From Sulfurospirillum sp. UBA6790 (GTDB lineage: Bacteria > Campylobacterota > Campylobacteria > Campylobacterales > Sulfurospirillaceae): DNA of 31,558 nt. The stretch lies in NCBI GenBank assembly GCA_002452855.1, contig DKFS01000058.1, positions 1 through 31,558 on the forward strand, written 5' to 3'. Below are positions 16,514-25,841 of this stretch, one piece after another. The position numbers were made by a program, and so were the translations under genes. A model generated the notes under the pieces. It ran no database searches. It saw only the letters and a list, made by a program, of their open reading frames with translations, and was not told where the DNA came from. Positions within the stretch are counted from its first letter, which is position 1, and the number at the start of each line of letters is the position of its first letter.

Positions 16514-18515
16514 CTATTCACGGTACAAGTACACCCCCGATGAGATGAATGAAGAAGAGTTTTTAGCGCGATTTTCCGTACGCAATGAGATTGTTCAAAC
16601 CATCTTTAGTGACCTTAAAACATCCGATTACAACGTACCCAATCAAAATCATCTGATCATCGGGCAACGAGGACAGGGCAAGACGACACTGCTTCGAAAA
16701 CTCCAACTCGATGTGAAAAACGATGCAGCGTTATCGGCATTTTTGCTCCCTGTAAAATTTGCCGAAGAGCAGTATCAGATTCGTTCATTGTGTCGTTTGT
16801 GGGAAGAAGTGGCAGAGTACCTTCAAGTCATGTACCCAGAGATTTTTCCAAGCATTTCTGATGATATGGAAGTGCATTATGACGATGAAGATTATGAACT
16901 CAAATGTTTTACACTTTTAGATAAAGCCATCAAGGCAAAGTCAAAAAAACTTCTTTTGCTTATCGACAATATTGATGAATTACTCGAAAAGCTAAGTCAA
17001 AAAGAGCAACACCGTCTTAGAGAAATTTTGCTCAGTTCTTCGACGATTCGTATCATCGGCGGCTCAACCAAGATGATCGAACAGCATTTTGATTATAGTT
17101 CTCCCTTTTACCAGTTTTTTAAAATCATCAAACTCAAAGGGCTTAGTTTTGAAGAAAGCAAGGCATTTTTGCTTGCTATCGCCAAAGAAGACCAAAAAGA
17201 GAGAATTAGCTCTGTTCTAGAAAAAACTCCTGAACGATTAGAGACGCTGAGACGTTTAACAGGTGGTGTGCCTCGAACCCTTGTGATGCTTTTTGATATT
17301 TTCCTAGATGAAGATGGCAATGCGTTTGACGACCTTTTAAAGATTCTTGATGAAGCAACTCCACTTTATAAGCATCGCATGGACGACTTGCCAGCGCAAC
17401 TTCAAGACATCGTTCATACCATAGCGATAAATTGGGATGGTATGTTCACCAGTGAAATTGCTAAAAAAACAAAGCTAGAGAGTAAAGCGGTCTCATCTCA
17501 GCTCAAGCAGCTTGAAAAGTACGAAATCGTCGAATCCGAGTCCGCAGGGAAAAATAAAATCTATAAAATCAAAGAACGCTTTTTTAACATCTGGTATTTG
17601 ATGCGTTATGGGCGTAAAAAAGAGAGACAAAGAGTCGAATGGTTGGTAAAATTTTTTGTTGCGTGGTACTCTCAAGAAGAGTTAGAAAATAGAGCGAAAA
17701 GTTTAATTGTAAAAATGCAAGAGGGGAATGTAAAAGCACCTTTTGCACATATAATGACTGAGGCTTTAAGTTATGCAGGACTTGAGTTAGGAACGGAACA
17801 TAGACTCAAACAAACGGCTAAAGAGTGTTTAGAAAAGCAAAACTCTATTTTGAGTAAAGAGTTGTCCGAATCTGATCTTGAGTTATTAGAAAAAGCAACA
17901 AAGTTAAAAAATGCAAAAGAGGCATTGAATCTTCTAATTCATTCAAAACGTGATAGTAAGATGATTTTAGGGTATATAGGAAGTTTTTACCAAACGTTGT
18001 TTGATTATAAAAATGCAGAAAAATATTATAAAAAAGCTATTGAAAAAGGGAGTAATTTTTCATACAGTCATTTAGCAAGTCTTTACTTAATATGGCATGA
18101 TAAAAGAGAAGATGCGCTTTCATGTGCGCAGGAAGGTTATGAATTTGAACAAGATGCTCATAATACATTTGTATTATCAATGATTCTTTTATGGAGTGAA
18201 AGTTTCCAAGAAAGTTACACTTTTTTTGAAAAACTTTTAAAATATCAAGAAGTGCATGACGTACATCCATTTGCTTTACCATGGTATCTATCGCTTCTTA
18301 TTTCAAAAGGACAATTCTATCAAGCCAAAAAATTTATGGAGATGCCAGAATATGAATTGAAAGAGCGTTTTAAACCAGTGTGGTATGCGTTGATGAAACT
18401 GATGCTAAAAGAGTTTCCGTATGAGTATGAAAAAATGGGAAGTGAACTGAGTGAGAGTGTCGAAGAGGTTTTAGCTCAAATCAAACTTTATAAAGAACGA
18501 TATAAAATCGATTGA
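16500..18515 (+). CDS. P-loop ATPase with winged helix and TPR-like C-terminus (ATPase B)
   Basis: A 671-residue partner of ATPase A, read from an ATG inside its last codons. Walker A is IIGQRGQGKTTL (53-64), Walker B LLLLIDNIDE (151-160), a sensor strand TIRIIGGS lies at 182-189, and GGVPRT at 255-260 resembles the sensor-2 arginine region of Orc/Cdc6- or STAND-type ATPases. A winged helix follows (about 302-370). Residues 490-660 look like degenerate tetratricopeptide or Sel1-type repeats (FDYKNAEKYYKKAIEKG is the clearest). Base composition becomes markedly more AT-rich from about 17.65 kb, where the repeat part begins, which suggests a modular tail. The role is unknown; a two-component NTPase sensor is an inference. 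Confidence 0.78.
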   Translation: MSQINYSRYKYTPDEMNEEEFLARFSVRNEIVQTIFSDLKTSDYNVPNQNHLIIGQRGQGKTTLLRKLQLDVKNDAALSAFLLPVKFAEEQYQIRSLCRLWEEVAEYLQVMYPEIFPSISDDMEVHYDDEDYELKCFTLLDKAIKAKSKKLLLLIDNIDELLEKLSQKEQHRLREILLSSSTIRIIGGSTKMIEQHFDYSSPFYQFFKIIKLKGLSFEESKAFLLAIAKEDQKERISSVLEKTPERLETLRRLTGGVPRTLVMLFDIFLDEDGNAFDDLLKILDEATPLYKHRMDDLPAQLQDIVHTIAINWDGMFTSEIAKKTKLESKAVSSQLKQLEKYEIVESESAGKNKIYKIKERFFNIWYLMRYGRKKERQRVEWLVKFFVAWYSQEELENRAKSLIVKMQEGNVKAPFAHIMTEALSYAGLELGTEHRLKQTAKECLEKQNSILSKELSESDLELLEKATKLKNAKEALNLLIHSKRDSKMILGYIGSFYQTLFDYKNAEKYYKKAIEKGSNFSYSHLASLYLIWHDKREDALSCAQEGYEFEQDAHNTFVLSMILLWSESFQESYTFFEKLLKYQEVHDVHPFALPWYLSLLISKGQFYQAKKFMEMPEYELKERFKPVWYALMKLMLKEFPYEYEKMGSELSESVEEVLAQIKLYKERYKID

Positions 18516-18516
18516 T

Positions 18517-18538
18517 TAAGAAGCCTTTTGGCTTCTTA
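18517..18538. terminator. bidirectional hairpin between ATPase B and the chemoreceptor
   Basis: TAAGAAGCC (18517-18525) and GGCTTCTTA (18530-18538) form a perfect 9-bp stem with a TTTT loop. It lies exactly between two converging stop codons. Neither side has a long U-run. Confidence 0.7.
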
Positions 18539-20668
18539 TCACGTTCTAAATTTATTTAAAATCGCATTGAGCTTTTCGGTGAGAGAGTTGAGATGCTCAC
18601 TTGCTCCCGCAATCTCTTCGACACTGCGTGTATTTTGGGTTGAAAGTGTATTAATCTCCTCAATCTTTGTAACGATGGCATCGATTTTATCGCCTGTTTG
18701 AATATAATCGTTTACAGTTTTATCATTGAGATTCGTTGCAAACTCCATAATATCAACCGTGCTATTGATTTTTTGCTCAACATCATTCGCAAGGGTCGTT
18801 AGTTCCTGAATCTCTCCAGAATTACGGTTCATCTGCTCGGAACTATCGGTAATCGCTTGTACGATGACATTAATCGTTGCGTTAATTTCAATCAAACTTT
18901 TTTGTGTACGTTCCGCGAGTTTTCGCACTTCATCAGCAACAACGGCAAATCCACGTCCATGTTCACCTGCACGAGCTGCCTCAATTGCGGCGTTGAGCGC
19001 TAAAAGATTGGTTTGGTCGGCAATATCGCTGATGACGGTTAAAATGCTTTTGACTTGCTCGGCATCGGAACTAAGTTGTTGAATTTTGCCTGCAAGTTCC
19101 ATCTCTGTATGAGCGCTGTTTTGAACTCTTTGTCCGAGTTGTTGAAGATGTGTGCGTGCCATACGCAACTCTTCATTGGCTTTGATTACTTCTTCTTTGG
19201 ATGTTTTTGCTTTTTGAACAGAGGCAACAATTTCTGTTTTGGTTTCATGCGACATTTTCGTCGCTTGTGCGATAATGGCAGAAGAGTCTTCGACACGTTT
19301 GCCGACCTGCAATGTCGTAACAGAGAGTTCATGCGCAATGGATGCATTTTCATTACTGGTGTCTTTGGCTAGTTCAATGGTTGAGCGCACTTTTTCGATA
19401 AAGTGATTAATCTCGGTTGATGCAACGCCAATTTCGTCATTATTTCTAATTTCAAGTTGTTTGGTAAGGTCTCCATCTCCTGTGGCTAGATTGCGTGCGG
19501 TTGTTCCAAGATTAACAAGTGGTGCTGCAATGAGACGGTTGATAAGAAAATAGATACCAATGATGGCGAGAATTGCGACGATGGTTCCATAAAGCATCGT
19601 ATCCCCAATCATAGCACGGATATTTTTCGATATTTTTTCACTTTGTGTTGCCACATGTTCATCGATATGGTCTATATAAACTCCCGACACTAAAATCCAA
19701 TCCCATTCTTTAAAGTATTTGGCAAAAGCGAGTTTTGGAGCATCTTTTTTCGTAATAGGATGTGCAAAGTTATAGGTGACATAAACGCCATCAGGATTTG
19801 CGGCAACCCCTTCAATAATCTCTTTACGGTAGAGTCTCCCTTGTGAATCTTTGTCATCAAGTTTAATCGCTTTGCCAATCCATGAATGATTGATACCATG
19901 AAAAGCGTATTCATACCCACCATTGGCACTTTTCTTTAAGGCATAAAAATAACCATCATCTCCATAACGGAGTTCTTCTAAAATATGAATCGCTTGTTCT
20001 TGAAAATTGGCTTTGATACTTGATGCGTAATCGCCCGTTCCAATGACAACATCAAGAGGTTTGTAGTAAAAGTTGTAGGAGAGTTTTGATTCGTCTTTTT
20101 TTGTAATAGGATGTGGCCAAATAAAATGCGTGACACCCGTGCCGTCTTGAGCCGCTTTGATAATATCTTTAATAACGAAGTTTCCTTCTTTGTCTTTCAT
20201 TTCGATAAGATTTTTCCCAACCAATGCTTTATTGATAGGATGTACGACATTAACGCCTTCTAAGTTATACGCGTAAAAATAACCGACATCGTTGTTATAG
20301 CGGTAAGCATTGATAAGGTTGAAAAGCATAGAGCGCAACTCTTCGGCGGAGAGTCTATCTTTGTTGCTGCTGTAAACGTCATCAAGAATTTTCTTGAAGC
20401 TCATTGCGTCTTTTTTGACTTGTTCTGCAATTTTTTCTTGTGAAGATGAAGCTTCATAAAATGAGTGAATGGCTTTTTCTGCCATCATCGTATAAGCTTT
20501 TAGCTCATTTTTATTGGTCTCTAAAATCAGCTCTTTTTGGTCTTGTATTTGCGCTTGCGCAAGTAGATTTGCTTTATAAATCGTTACACACAGTGAAATA
20601 CCAGCCACAACAAAAATAGCTGTAATGAATAAGATAAGTGTTTTAAACTTAATGTTCAAAGTTTTCAT
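18539..20668 (-). CDS. methyl-accepting chemotaxis protein with two Cache modules
   Basis: A 709-residue inner-membrane chemoreceptor. It has a membrane helix at about 10-31 and a second near 359-381. Between them are two related Cache units, each with a GYFYA core (129-133 and 239-243) and an HPITKKD segment (186-192, 303-309). A HAMP region follows (about 382-430), then the long signalling coiled coil with its highly conserved tip [20 protein letters not shown] at 551-570 and [18 protein letters not shown]. There is no C-terminal CheR-binding pentapeptide; it ends NKFRT. Such double Cache sensors often bind organic acids or amino acids; the ligand here is unknown. AGGAGA precedes the ATG. 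Confidence 0.93.
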   Translation of the reverse strand: MKTLNIKFKTLILFITAIFVVAGISLCVTIYKANLLAQAQIQDQKELILETNKNELKAYTMMAEKAIHSFYEASSSQEKIAEQVKKDAMSFKKILDDVYSSNKDRLSAEELRSMLFNLINAYRYNNDVGYFYAYNLEGVNVVHPINKALVGKNLIEMKDKEGNFVIKDIIKAAQDGTGVTHFIWPHPITKKDESKLSYNFYYKPLDVVIGTGDYASSIKANFQEQAIHILEELRYGDDGYFYALKKSANGGYEYAFHGINHSWIGKAIKLDDKDSQGRLYRKEIIEGVAANPDGVYVTYNFAHPITKKDAPKLAFAKYFKEWDWILVSGVYIDHIDEHVATQSEKISKNIRAMIGDTMLYGTIVAILAIIGIYFLINRLIAAPLVNLGTTARNLATGDGDLTKQLEIRNNDEIGVASTEINHFIEKVRSTIELAKDTSNENASIAHELSVTTLQVGKRVEDSSAIIAQATKMSHETKTEIVASVQKAKTSKEEVIKANEELRMARTHLQQLGQRVQNSAHTEMELAGKIQQLSSDAEQVKSILTVISDIADQTNLLALNAAIEAARAGEHGRGFAVVADEVRKLAERTQKSLIEINATINVIVQAITDSSEQMNRNSGEIQELTTLANDVEQKINSTVDIMEFATNLNDKTVNDYIQTGDKIDAIVTKIEEINTLSTQNTRSVEEIAGASEHLNSLTEKLNAILNKFRT

Positions 20669-20710
20669 TATCTCTCCTTTTAATTAACATAAGTAATGCC
20701 CATATCGTCC

Positions 20711-20716
20711 ATTATG
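20711..20716 (-). promoter_or_regulatory. candidate -10 for the chemoreceptor gene
   Basis: ATTATG on the plus strand reads CATAAT on the minus strand, about 43 bases before the chemoreceptor start. A sigma-28-like CGATAT lies at 20702-20707 but lacks a matching upstream element. Confidence 0.35.
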
Positions 20717-20746
20717 GCAAAAAAGTGTTGTATTTGCGTTGTATTG

Positions 20747-20752
20747 TATAAT
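20747..20752 (+). promoter_or_regulatory. -10 box for the carboxynorspermidine decarboxylase gene
   Basis: TATAAT, 48 bases before the ATG at 20801, in the divergent gap shared with the chemoreceptor. A good ribosome site, GAGGGAG, lies at 20786-20792. Confidence 0.6.
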
Positions 20753-20800
20753 TAAGAGGAAACATGTTACATTTAGTGTGTAAAAGAGGGAGCGTCAAGT

Positions 20801-21946
20801 ATGGTTAAAATTAGTCGTATTGAGAGTGTCTTAAGCGAGATAAAAACACCTGTATATGTTTGCGAAGAAACACTGTTAGAAGAAAATCTCAAACTGCTTA
20901 AAGAAGTGAGCATGCGAAGCGGCGCTACAGTGTTATTGGCACTGAAAGGGTTTGCATTTAAAGCCCTTGCTTCTTTGGTGGATAACTATCTTAGTGGGTG
21001 TACCTGCAGTGGATTGCACGAGGCAAAATTTGCAAAAGAGTATTTTAACGGCACGATTCATACCTATTCACCTGCGTATAAAGAAGAAGATATTGATGAA
21101 GTGATTGCATTGAGTGACCATCTGATTTTTAACTCCTTTCATCAGTGGGAGACCTACAAACACAAAGCGATTGGAAAAACAAGTTGCGGTCTTCGCCTCA
21201 ATCCTGAAGTCTCCTCAAGCCCTGTAGACTTATACAATCCGTGCGGTCTTTACAGTCGTTTGGGCATTACCAAAGAGAATATGCAATACGATAAACTAGA
21301 GGGCATTGAAGGGCTTCATTTTCATGCACTTTGCGAGCAAGATGCAGACGCTTTAGAAGAGGTTTTAAAAGGATTTGAAGCGCGTTTTGGCGATTTGATT
21401 CCCCGTATGAAATGGGTCAATTTTGGAGGAGGGCATCACATCACACGCGAGGGGTACGATGTCGAAAAATTGATTCAACTGATTTCTGATTTTCGTACGA
21501 AATACAACGGCATTAAAGTCTATTTAGAACCAGGCGAAGCAGTAGGGTGGCAAACAGGCCCGTTGGTCGCCAGTGTGCTAGACATCGTGCACAATGGCAT
21601 GGACATCGCCATCTTAGACATCTCCGCCGAAGCGCATATGCCCGACACCCTCGCCATGCCCTACCGCGCAGCGATTCGTGGTGCAGGCGAAGCGGGAGAA
21701 AAGCCTTATCTATACCGACTTGGAGGCCCAACGTGTTTAGCGGGCGACATCATGGGCGATTACAGTTTTGATGCACCACTTAAAATTGGCGATAAACTCA
21801 TTTTTGAAGATATGATTCACTACACCATTGTTAAAAATACCACCTTTAACGGTGTCAAATTGCCTGATTTAGCGGTTTTACATAAAGATGGCAGTTACGA
21901 AGTGACAAGTCGTTTCGGCTACGAAGAGTATAGAAGGCGCAACTAA
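20801..21946 (+). CDS. nspC: carboxynorspermidine/carboxyspermidine decarboxylase
   Basis: This PLP enzyme decarboxylates carboxy(nor)spermidine, the last step of the alternative spermidine route begun by the dehydrogenase encoded at 12838-14052. The 381-residue protein is a fold-III (alanine racemase-like) decarboxylase: the PLP lysine is Lys49 in LALKGFAF, with NPEVSSSPVDLYNPCGLYSRLGI, EGLHFHAL, WVNFGGGHHIT, LEPGEAVGW and GGPTCLAGDIMGDYSF in order. The last contains the cysteine expected at the dimer active site. It resembles NspC of Vibrio and Campylobacter rather than LysA. A stretch at about 21540-21720 is visibly richer in G and C than its surroundings. A hairpin terminator follows. Confidence 0.94.
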   Translation: MVKISRIESVLSEIKTPVYVCEETLLEENLKLLKEVSMRSGATVLLALKGFAFKALASLVDNYLSGCTCSGLHEAKFAKEYFNGTIHTYSPAYKEEDIDEVIALSDHLIFNSFHQWETYKHKAIGKTSCGLRLNPEVSSSPVDLYNPCGLYSRLGITKENMQYDKLEGIEGLHFHALCEQDADALEEVLKGFEARFGDLIPRMKWVNFGGGHHITREGYDVEKLIQLISDFRTKYNGIKVYLEPGEAVGWQTGPLVASVLDIVHNGMDIAILDISAEAHMPDTLAMPYRAAIRGAGEAGEKPYLYRLGGPTCLAGDIMGDYSFDAPLKIGDKLIFEDMIHYTIVKNTTFNGVKLPDLAVLHKDGSYEVTSRFGYEEYRRRN

Positions 21947-21951
21947 AAATC

Positions 21952-21963
21952 TTTACATGTAAA
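21952..21963. repeat. TTACATGTAA palindrome, copy 9
   Basis: Core at 21953-21962, a full TTTACATGTAAA five bases after the nspC stop and overlapping the 5' arm of its terminator. Confidence 0.85.
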
Positions 21964-21991
21964 AAGGGGAGGCACTAGATTTCCCTTTTTT
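21961..21991 (+). terminator. terminator after nspC
   Basis: AAAAAGGG (21961-21968) pairs with CCCTTTTT (21983-21990), followed by one more T. The stem can compete with the palindrome just upstream, which shares its first bases. Confidence 0.7.
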
Positions 21992-22055
21992 GTATCCTAA
22001 TAAAATCCTTATCTTTTAACCCCAAATAGAGATATTTTCTTGATTTTTTCTGCTC

Positions 22056-22061
22056 TATAAT
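22056..22061 (+). promoter_or_regulatory. -10 box for the kdp operon
   Basis: TATAAT, 27 bases before kdpA, with no spaced -35. No KdpE box can be identified by eye, although KdpE control is expected from the family. Confidence 0.55.
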
Positions 22062-22087
22062 TTCTTAAATAACCAAAAAGGAAAACA

Positions 22088-23785
22088 ATGGTTGCAGATA
22101 TAACTCTTTTTATAGGTTTTTTGATGTTACTCATTGGAACAGCAAAAGCGTACAGTGGTTTTTTTACCAAAGTGGTGATGGGTGAAAAAAACGTTCTATC
22201 ACCTTTTCTTTCGTCAGTAGAAAAGAGCCTTTATCTATTGTGTGGCATCATTCAGCAGCAAGAGATGAATTGGAAAAAATACGCTTTATCACTCATGCTT
22301 TTTAATGGTGCGGGTATCGTTCTCGTGTTGTTGGTACTTCTTACACAACATCTTTTGCCTCTCAATCCACAAGGCTTACCTTCTTTGCCCTTTGAATTAG
22401 CCTTTAATACGGCAATAAGTTTTGTAACCAATACCAACTGGCAAAATTACAGTGGTGAGAGTACTATGAGTTATTTCTCACAAATGTTTGGTTTAAGCGT
22501 GCAAAACTTTCTCTCTGCTTCTACAGGCATTGCAGTAGCAGTGGCTTTCATGCGAGGCATCATCCATAAAGAGAGCGAATCTATTGGCAATTTTTGGGCT
22601 GATATAGTACGCATAACGTTGTATGTGTTGCTTCCACTCTCTTTGGTCTATGCGCTCTTTTTAATTTTTCAAGGTGTCATCCAAAACTTTTCCCCTTATA
22701 TCAGCGCAATAACTCTTGAAGGGGCACATCAGAGTATCCCTATGGGGCCTGTAGCCTCGCAAGAGTCGATTAAAATGTTAGGAACCAATGGTGGTGGTTT
22801 TTTTAATGCGAACTCTGCGCACCCTTTTGAAAACCCAACGCCCTTTTCTAACTTTGTGCAGGTCTTTTCTATCCTCTTTCTCCCCACCTCATTGCTTTTC
22901 GTTTATGGAAAAATGAGCCAAAAAAGTGGCGAGGGTCGTTCCATCTTAATTGCGATGGTCGTTCTTTTTGTATTAATGCTAGGTTCGCACTATGCTTCTG
23001 AAAAATTTGGAAATCCTGAAATTTCAGGCATCGTAGGAGAAAGTGCGATGGAAGGTAAAGAGGTGCGATTTGGCATCGCTTCAACTTCGCTTTTCTCTGT
23101 AGCTACAACGGCGGCATCATGTGGTGCAGTCAATGGTATGCACGATAGCCTCACCCCATTTGCAGGTATGGTCAATTTGGTGCAGATGATGCTCGGTGAG
23201 ATCGTCATTGGTGGTGTGGGCGCAGGTTTTTATGGCATGATGGCATATGTTATTTTAAGTGTGTTTATCGCAGGACTCATGATAGGTCGAACTCCTGAGT
23301 ATATTGGTAAAAAGATTGAAGCCAAGGAGATGACTTATACTATCATCGCCGTGTTGCTTCCGGGTCTGTGCATCCTTCTTTTTACAGGATTGTCACTTTT
23401 AATTCCGGGTGCCACCAGCTCCATCTCCAACCCTGGACCGCATGGGCTTTCTCAAGTTCTCTATGCCTTTAGTTCGGCGAGTGCGAATAATGGCAGCGCT
23501 TTTGCGGGATTCAGTGGCAATACGCTTTACTATAACTATGCACTGGCTCTTTGTATGTTTGTAGGACGTTTTGGTGTGATTATTCCCATGCTTGCCATTG
23601 CAGGAAGTTTGGCACAAAAGAAAGTCGTTCCGTTTGGTAAAGGCACACTCAATACCCAAAGTGCGCTTTTTATTACGCTTTTGGTGGCAACTATTTTATT
23701 AACAGGAGCGCTTACATTTTTCCCTTCACTGGCACTTGGCCCTGTGATTGAGCATTTGATGATGCTTGAACACATCTCTTTTTAA
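22088..23785 (+). CDS. kdpA: potassium-transporting ATPase, channel subunit KdpA
   Basis: KdpA is the potassium-selective, channel-like subunit of the high-affinity K+ pump KdpFABC in the inner membrane. The 565 residues match the family length. The four pore loops of the selectivity filter are all recognisable: TNTNWQNYSGE (114-124), LGTNGGGFFNANSAHPFENP (231-250), TAASCGAVNGMHD (341-353) and SSASANNGSAFAGFSGNT (462-479). AAAAAGGAAAAC precedes the ATG. No kdpF-like small membrane gene lies upstream, so the complex may lack it or encode it elsewhere. First gene of kdpABCDE. Confidence 0.97.
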   Translation: MVADITLFIGFLMLLIGTAKAYSGFFTKVVMGEKNVLSPFLSSVEKSLYLLCGIIQQQEMNWKKYALSLMLFNGAGIVLVLLVLLTQHLLPLNPQGLPSLPFELAFNTAISFVTNTNWQNYSGESTMSYFSQMFGLSVQNFLSASTGIAVAVAFMRGIIHKESESIGNFWADIVRITLYVLLPLSLVYALFLIFQGVIQNFSPYISAITLEGAHQSIPMGPVASQESIKMLGTNGGGFFNANSAHPFENPTPFSNFVQVFSILFLPTSLLFVYGKMSQKSGEGRSILIAMVVLFVLMLGSHYASEKFGNPEISGIVGESAMEGKEVRFGIASTSLFSVATTAASCGAVNGMHDSLTPFAGMVNLVQMMLGEIVIGGVGAGFYGMMAYVILSVFIAGLMIGRTPEYIGKKIEAKEMTYTIIAVLLPGLCILLFTGLSLLIPGATSSISNPGPHGLSQVLYAFSSASANNGSAFAGFSGNTLYYNYALALCMFVGRFGVIIPMLAIAGSLAQKKVVPFGKGTLNTQSALFITLLVATILLTGALTFFPSLALGPVIEHLMMLEHISF

Positions 23786-23794
23786 GGAATGAAC

Positions 23795-25831
23795 ATGAAA
23801 AAACGAAATAATGCTAGCTATAACCAAGCGATTATCAACGATGCGCTCAAAGAGTGCATTGGCAAATTAACACCGAAAGAACAGCTCAAAAATCCGATTA
23901 TTTTTGTGGTCTATTTGGGTACGTTCATCACGGGTCTTATATGGATTTTGCAGAGCAGTCAAGGGGTCATTCCTCTTTTTGGATTTGAATTTTGGGTCTT
24001 TGCATGGCTCTTTTTTACCGTCCTCTTTGCCAACTTTGCAGAAGCATTGGCTGAAGGCAGGGGAAAAGCGCAAGCGAGTGCCTTGCGCTCCGGCAAAAAA
24101 AGTAGCAGCGCCAATAAGTTAAGTGAGGATGGTAGTCTTTCAAAAGTGAGCTCAGAGAGTCTTAGAGTGGACGATATGGTCGTTGTCAGCGCAGGAGAAG
24201 TAATTCCCAGCGATGGCGAAGTCATTAAGGGCATTGCAAGCATTGATGAAAGTGCCATCACGGGTGAATCCGCTCCTGTCATTCGTGAATCAGGAGGGGA
24301 TCGAAACTCGGTTACGGGCGGAACGCTTGTTTTAAGCGATGAGATTACGATTAAGATCACAAAAAATCCTGGCGAGACATTTTTGGATCGCATGATTAGC
24401 CTCATTGAAGGGGCTAAAAGACAAAAAAGTCCGAATGAAATTGCGCTCACGATTCTACTAATGGGATTAACTAGCATCTTTCTTGTCGTGACATTGACCC
24501 TTAAGCCGATGGCGTTACATGTAAACGCAGATATCTCCGTTGTTTCCCTCATTGCGCTCCTAGTCTGTTTAATTCCAACAACGATTGGTGGGCTTTTAAG
24601 TGCTATCGGTATCGCAGGAATGGATAGACTCCTTAAAAAAAATGTGTTAGCGATGAGCGGTAAGGCGATAGAAGCTGCTGGGGACGTTAATGTGTTATTG
24701 CTCGATAAAACAGGCACGATTACCTTTGGTAATCGTATGGCAAGTGCTTTTATTCCTCTTGATACTAAAAAAATTGATAACTTGGCGTATGCTGCGTTAT
24801 TAACATCACTGAGTGATGATACACCTGAGGGGAAAAGTACTGTTATGTTTGCACAAAATACTTACAGTGCGAAAGAACCATCCAATCTTCAAAGTGCTCA
24901 GTTTATCCCTTTTAGTGCTTACACGAGAATGAGCGGGATTGACCTTGATGGCAAGAAGTACCGTAAAGGAGCCGTGGATGCCATCGAAAAATTTGTCACC
25001 ATGTCGGGTGGTAAGTTTCCCAAAGAAGCACATGATATGTGTACGCAAATCGGTAAAAAAGGCGGTACGCCTTTGGTCGTCTGCGAGGGAAGTGTTGTGC
25101 TAGGAGTGATTCATCTTAAAGACATCATCAAGCCCTCCATCAAAGAAAAATTTGCCGAGTTTCGAGGGATGGGCATTAAAACCGTGATGATTACAGGCGA
25201 CAACCCCATTACCGCGGCTGCCATTGCCGCCGAAGCGGGGGTGGATGACTTTGTCGCTGAAGCGACACCCGATACGAAAATAGCGCTTATTCGCAACTAT
25301 CAAAAAGAGGGCTTTACGGTGGCGATGACGGGGGATGGTACGAACGACGCGCCTGCTCTTGCCCAAGCTGATGTGGGTCTTGCGATGAACAGTGGAACGC
25401 AAGCGGCGAAAGAAGCCGCCAATATGGTAGATATGGACAGTTCTCCGACTAAACTCATCGAAGTGGTTGAGACAGGTAAAGAACTTTTGATGACCAGAGG
25501 TGCGCTTACAACCTTTAGTTTAGCCAATGACATTGCCAAATACTTTGCGATCATCCCCGCACTTTTTGTGGTGGCGTTTCCTCAGATGGAAGTGCTCAAC
25601 ATCATGCACCTATCATCGCCTCACAGTGCCATTTTATCGGCGGTTATTTTTAATGCACTCATTATCATCGCGCTGATTCCTTTAGCAATTTCAGGGGTTG
25701 GCTATAAAGCCTTGGGGGCAGATGTGGTGCTCGGAAAAAATTTGGTCATTTATGGGTTAGGTGGAATTATCGTTCCCTTTGTAGGGATAAAACTGCTTGA
25801 TATGTTGCTTGCGACATTACATCTTTTGTAA
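23795..25831 (+). CDS. kdpB: potassium-transporting P-type ATPase subunit KdpB
   Basis: KdpB hydrolyses ATP to drive K+ uptake through KdpA. I use ATG 23795, six bases after AAGGA; an ATG at 23789 is too close to it. The 678-residue protein has the actuator motif TGES at 156-159, where Ser159 corresponds to the inhibitory phosphoserine 162 of E. coli. The phosphorylated Asp304 lies in DKTGTIT, and the hinge motif is [19 protein letters not shown]. Leu241-His242-Val243, in the loop before the [10 protein letters not shown] helix, comes from a palindrome copy. The gene lies nine bases after kdpA. Confidence 0.97.
   Translation: MKKRNNASYNQAIINDALKECIGKLTPKEQLKNPIIFVVYLGTFITGLIWILQSSQGVIPLFGFEFWVFAWLFFTVLFANFAEALAEGRGKAQASALRSGKKSSSANKLSEDGSLSKVSSESLRVDDMVVVSAGEVIPSDGEVIKGIASIDESAITGESAPVIRESGGDRNSVTGGTLVLSDEITIKITKNPGETFLDRMISLIEGAKRQKSPNEIALTILLMGLTSIFLVVTLTLKPMALHVNADISVVSLIALLVCLIPTTIGGLLSAIGIAGMDRLLKKNVLAMSGKAIEAAGDVNVLLLDKTGTITFGNRMASAFIPLDTKKIDNLAYAALLTSLSDDTPEGKSTVMFAQNTYSAKEPSNLQSAQFIPFSAYTRMSGIDLDGKKYRKGAVDAIEKFVTMSGGKFPKEAHDMCTQIGKKGGTPLVVCEGSVVLGVIHLKDIIKPSIKEKFAEFRGMGIKTVMITGDNPITAAAIAAEAGVDDFVAEATPDTKIALIRNYQKEGFTVAMTGDGTNDAPALAQADVGLAMNSGTQAAKEAANMVDMDSSPTKLIEVVETGKELLMTRGALTTFSLANDIAKYFAIIPALFVVAFPQMEVLNIMHLSSPHSAILSAVIFNALIIIALIPLAISGVGYKALGADVVLGKNLVIYGLGGIIVPFVGIKLLDMLLATLHLL
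24514..24525. repeat. TTACATGTAA palindrome, copy 10 (in kdpB)
   Basis: Core at 24515-24524, with GCG and CGC flanks adding symmetry around one extra A. Encodes Leu-His-Val. Confidence 0.8.
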
Positions 25832-25841
25832 AAGGAAGAGT

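Noticed and set aside
20702..20707. CGATAT (minus strand) as a sigma-28 -10 for the chemoreceptor
   Set aside because: No matching TAAA element at the right distance upstream.
21992..22087. a kdpF gene ahead of kdpA
   Set aside because: No small hydrophobic frame with a start and ribosome site; the stretch holds only the -10 and leader.
23959..24717. 252-codon open frame antisense to kdpB
   Set aside because: It lies fully inside kdpB, is low in complexity (Ser/Pro/Ala-rich mirror of kdpB codons), and has no ribosome site or known motif.
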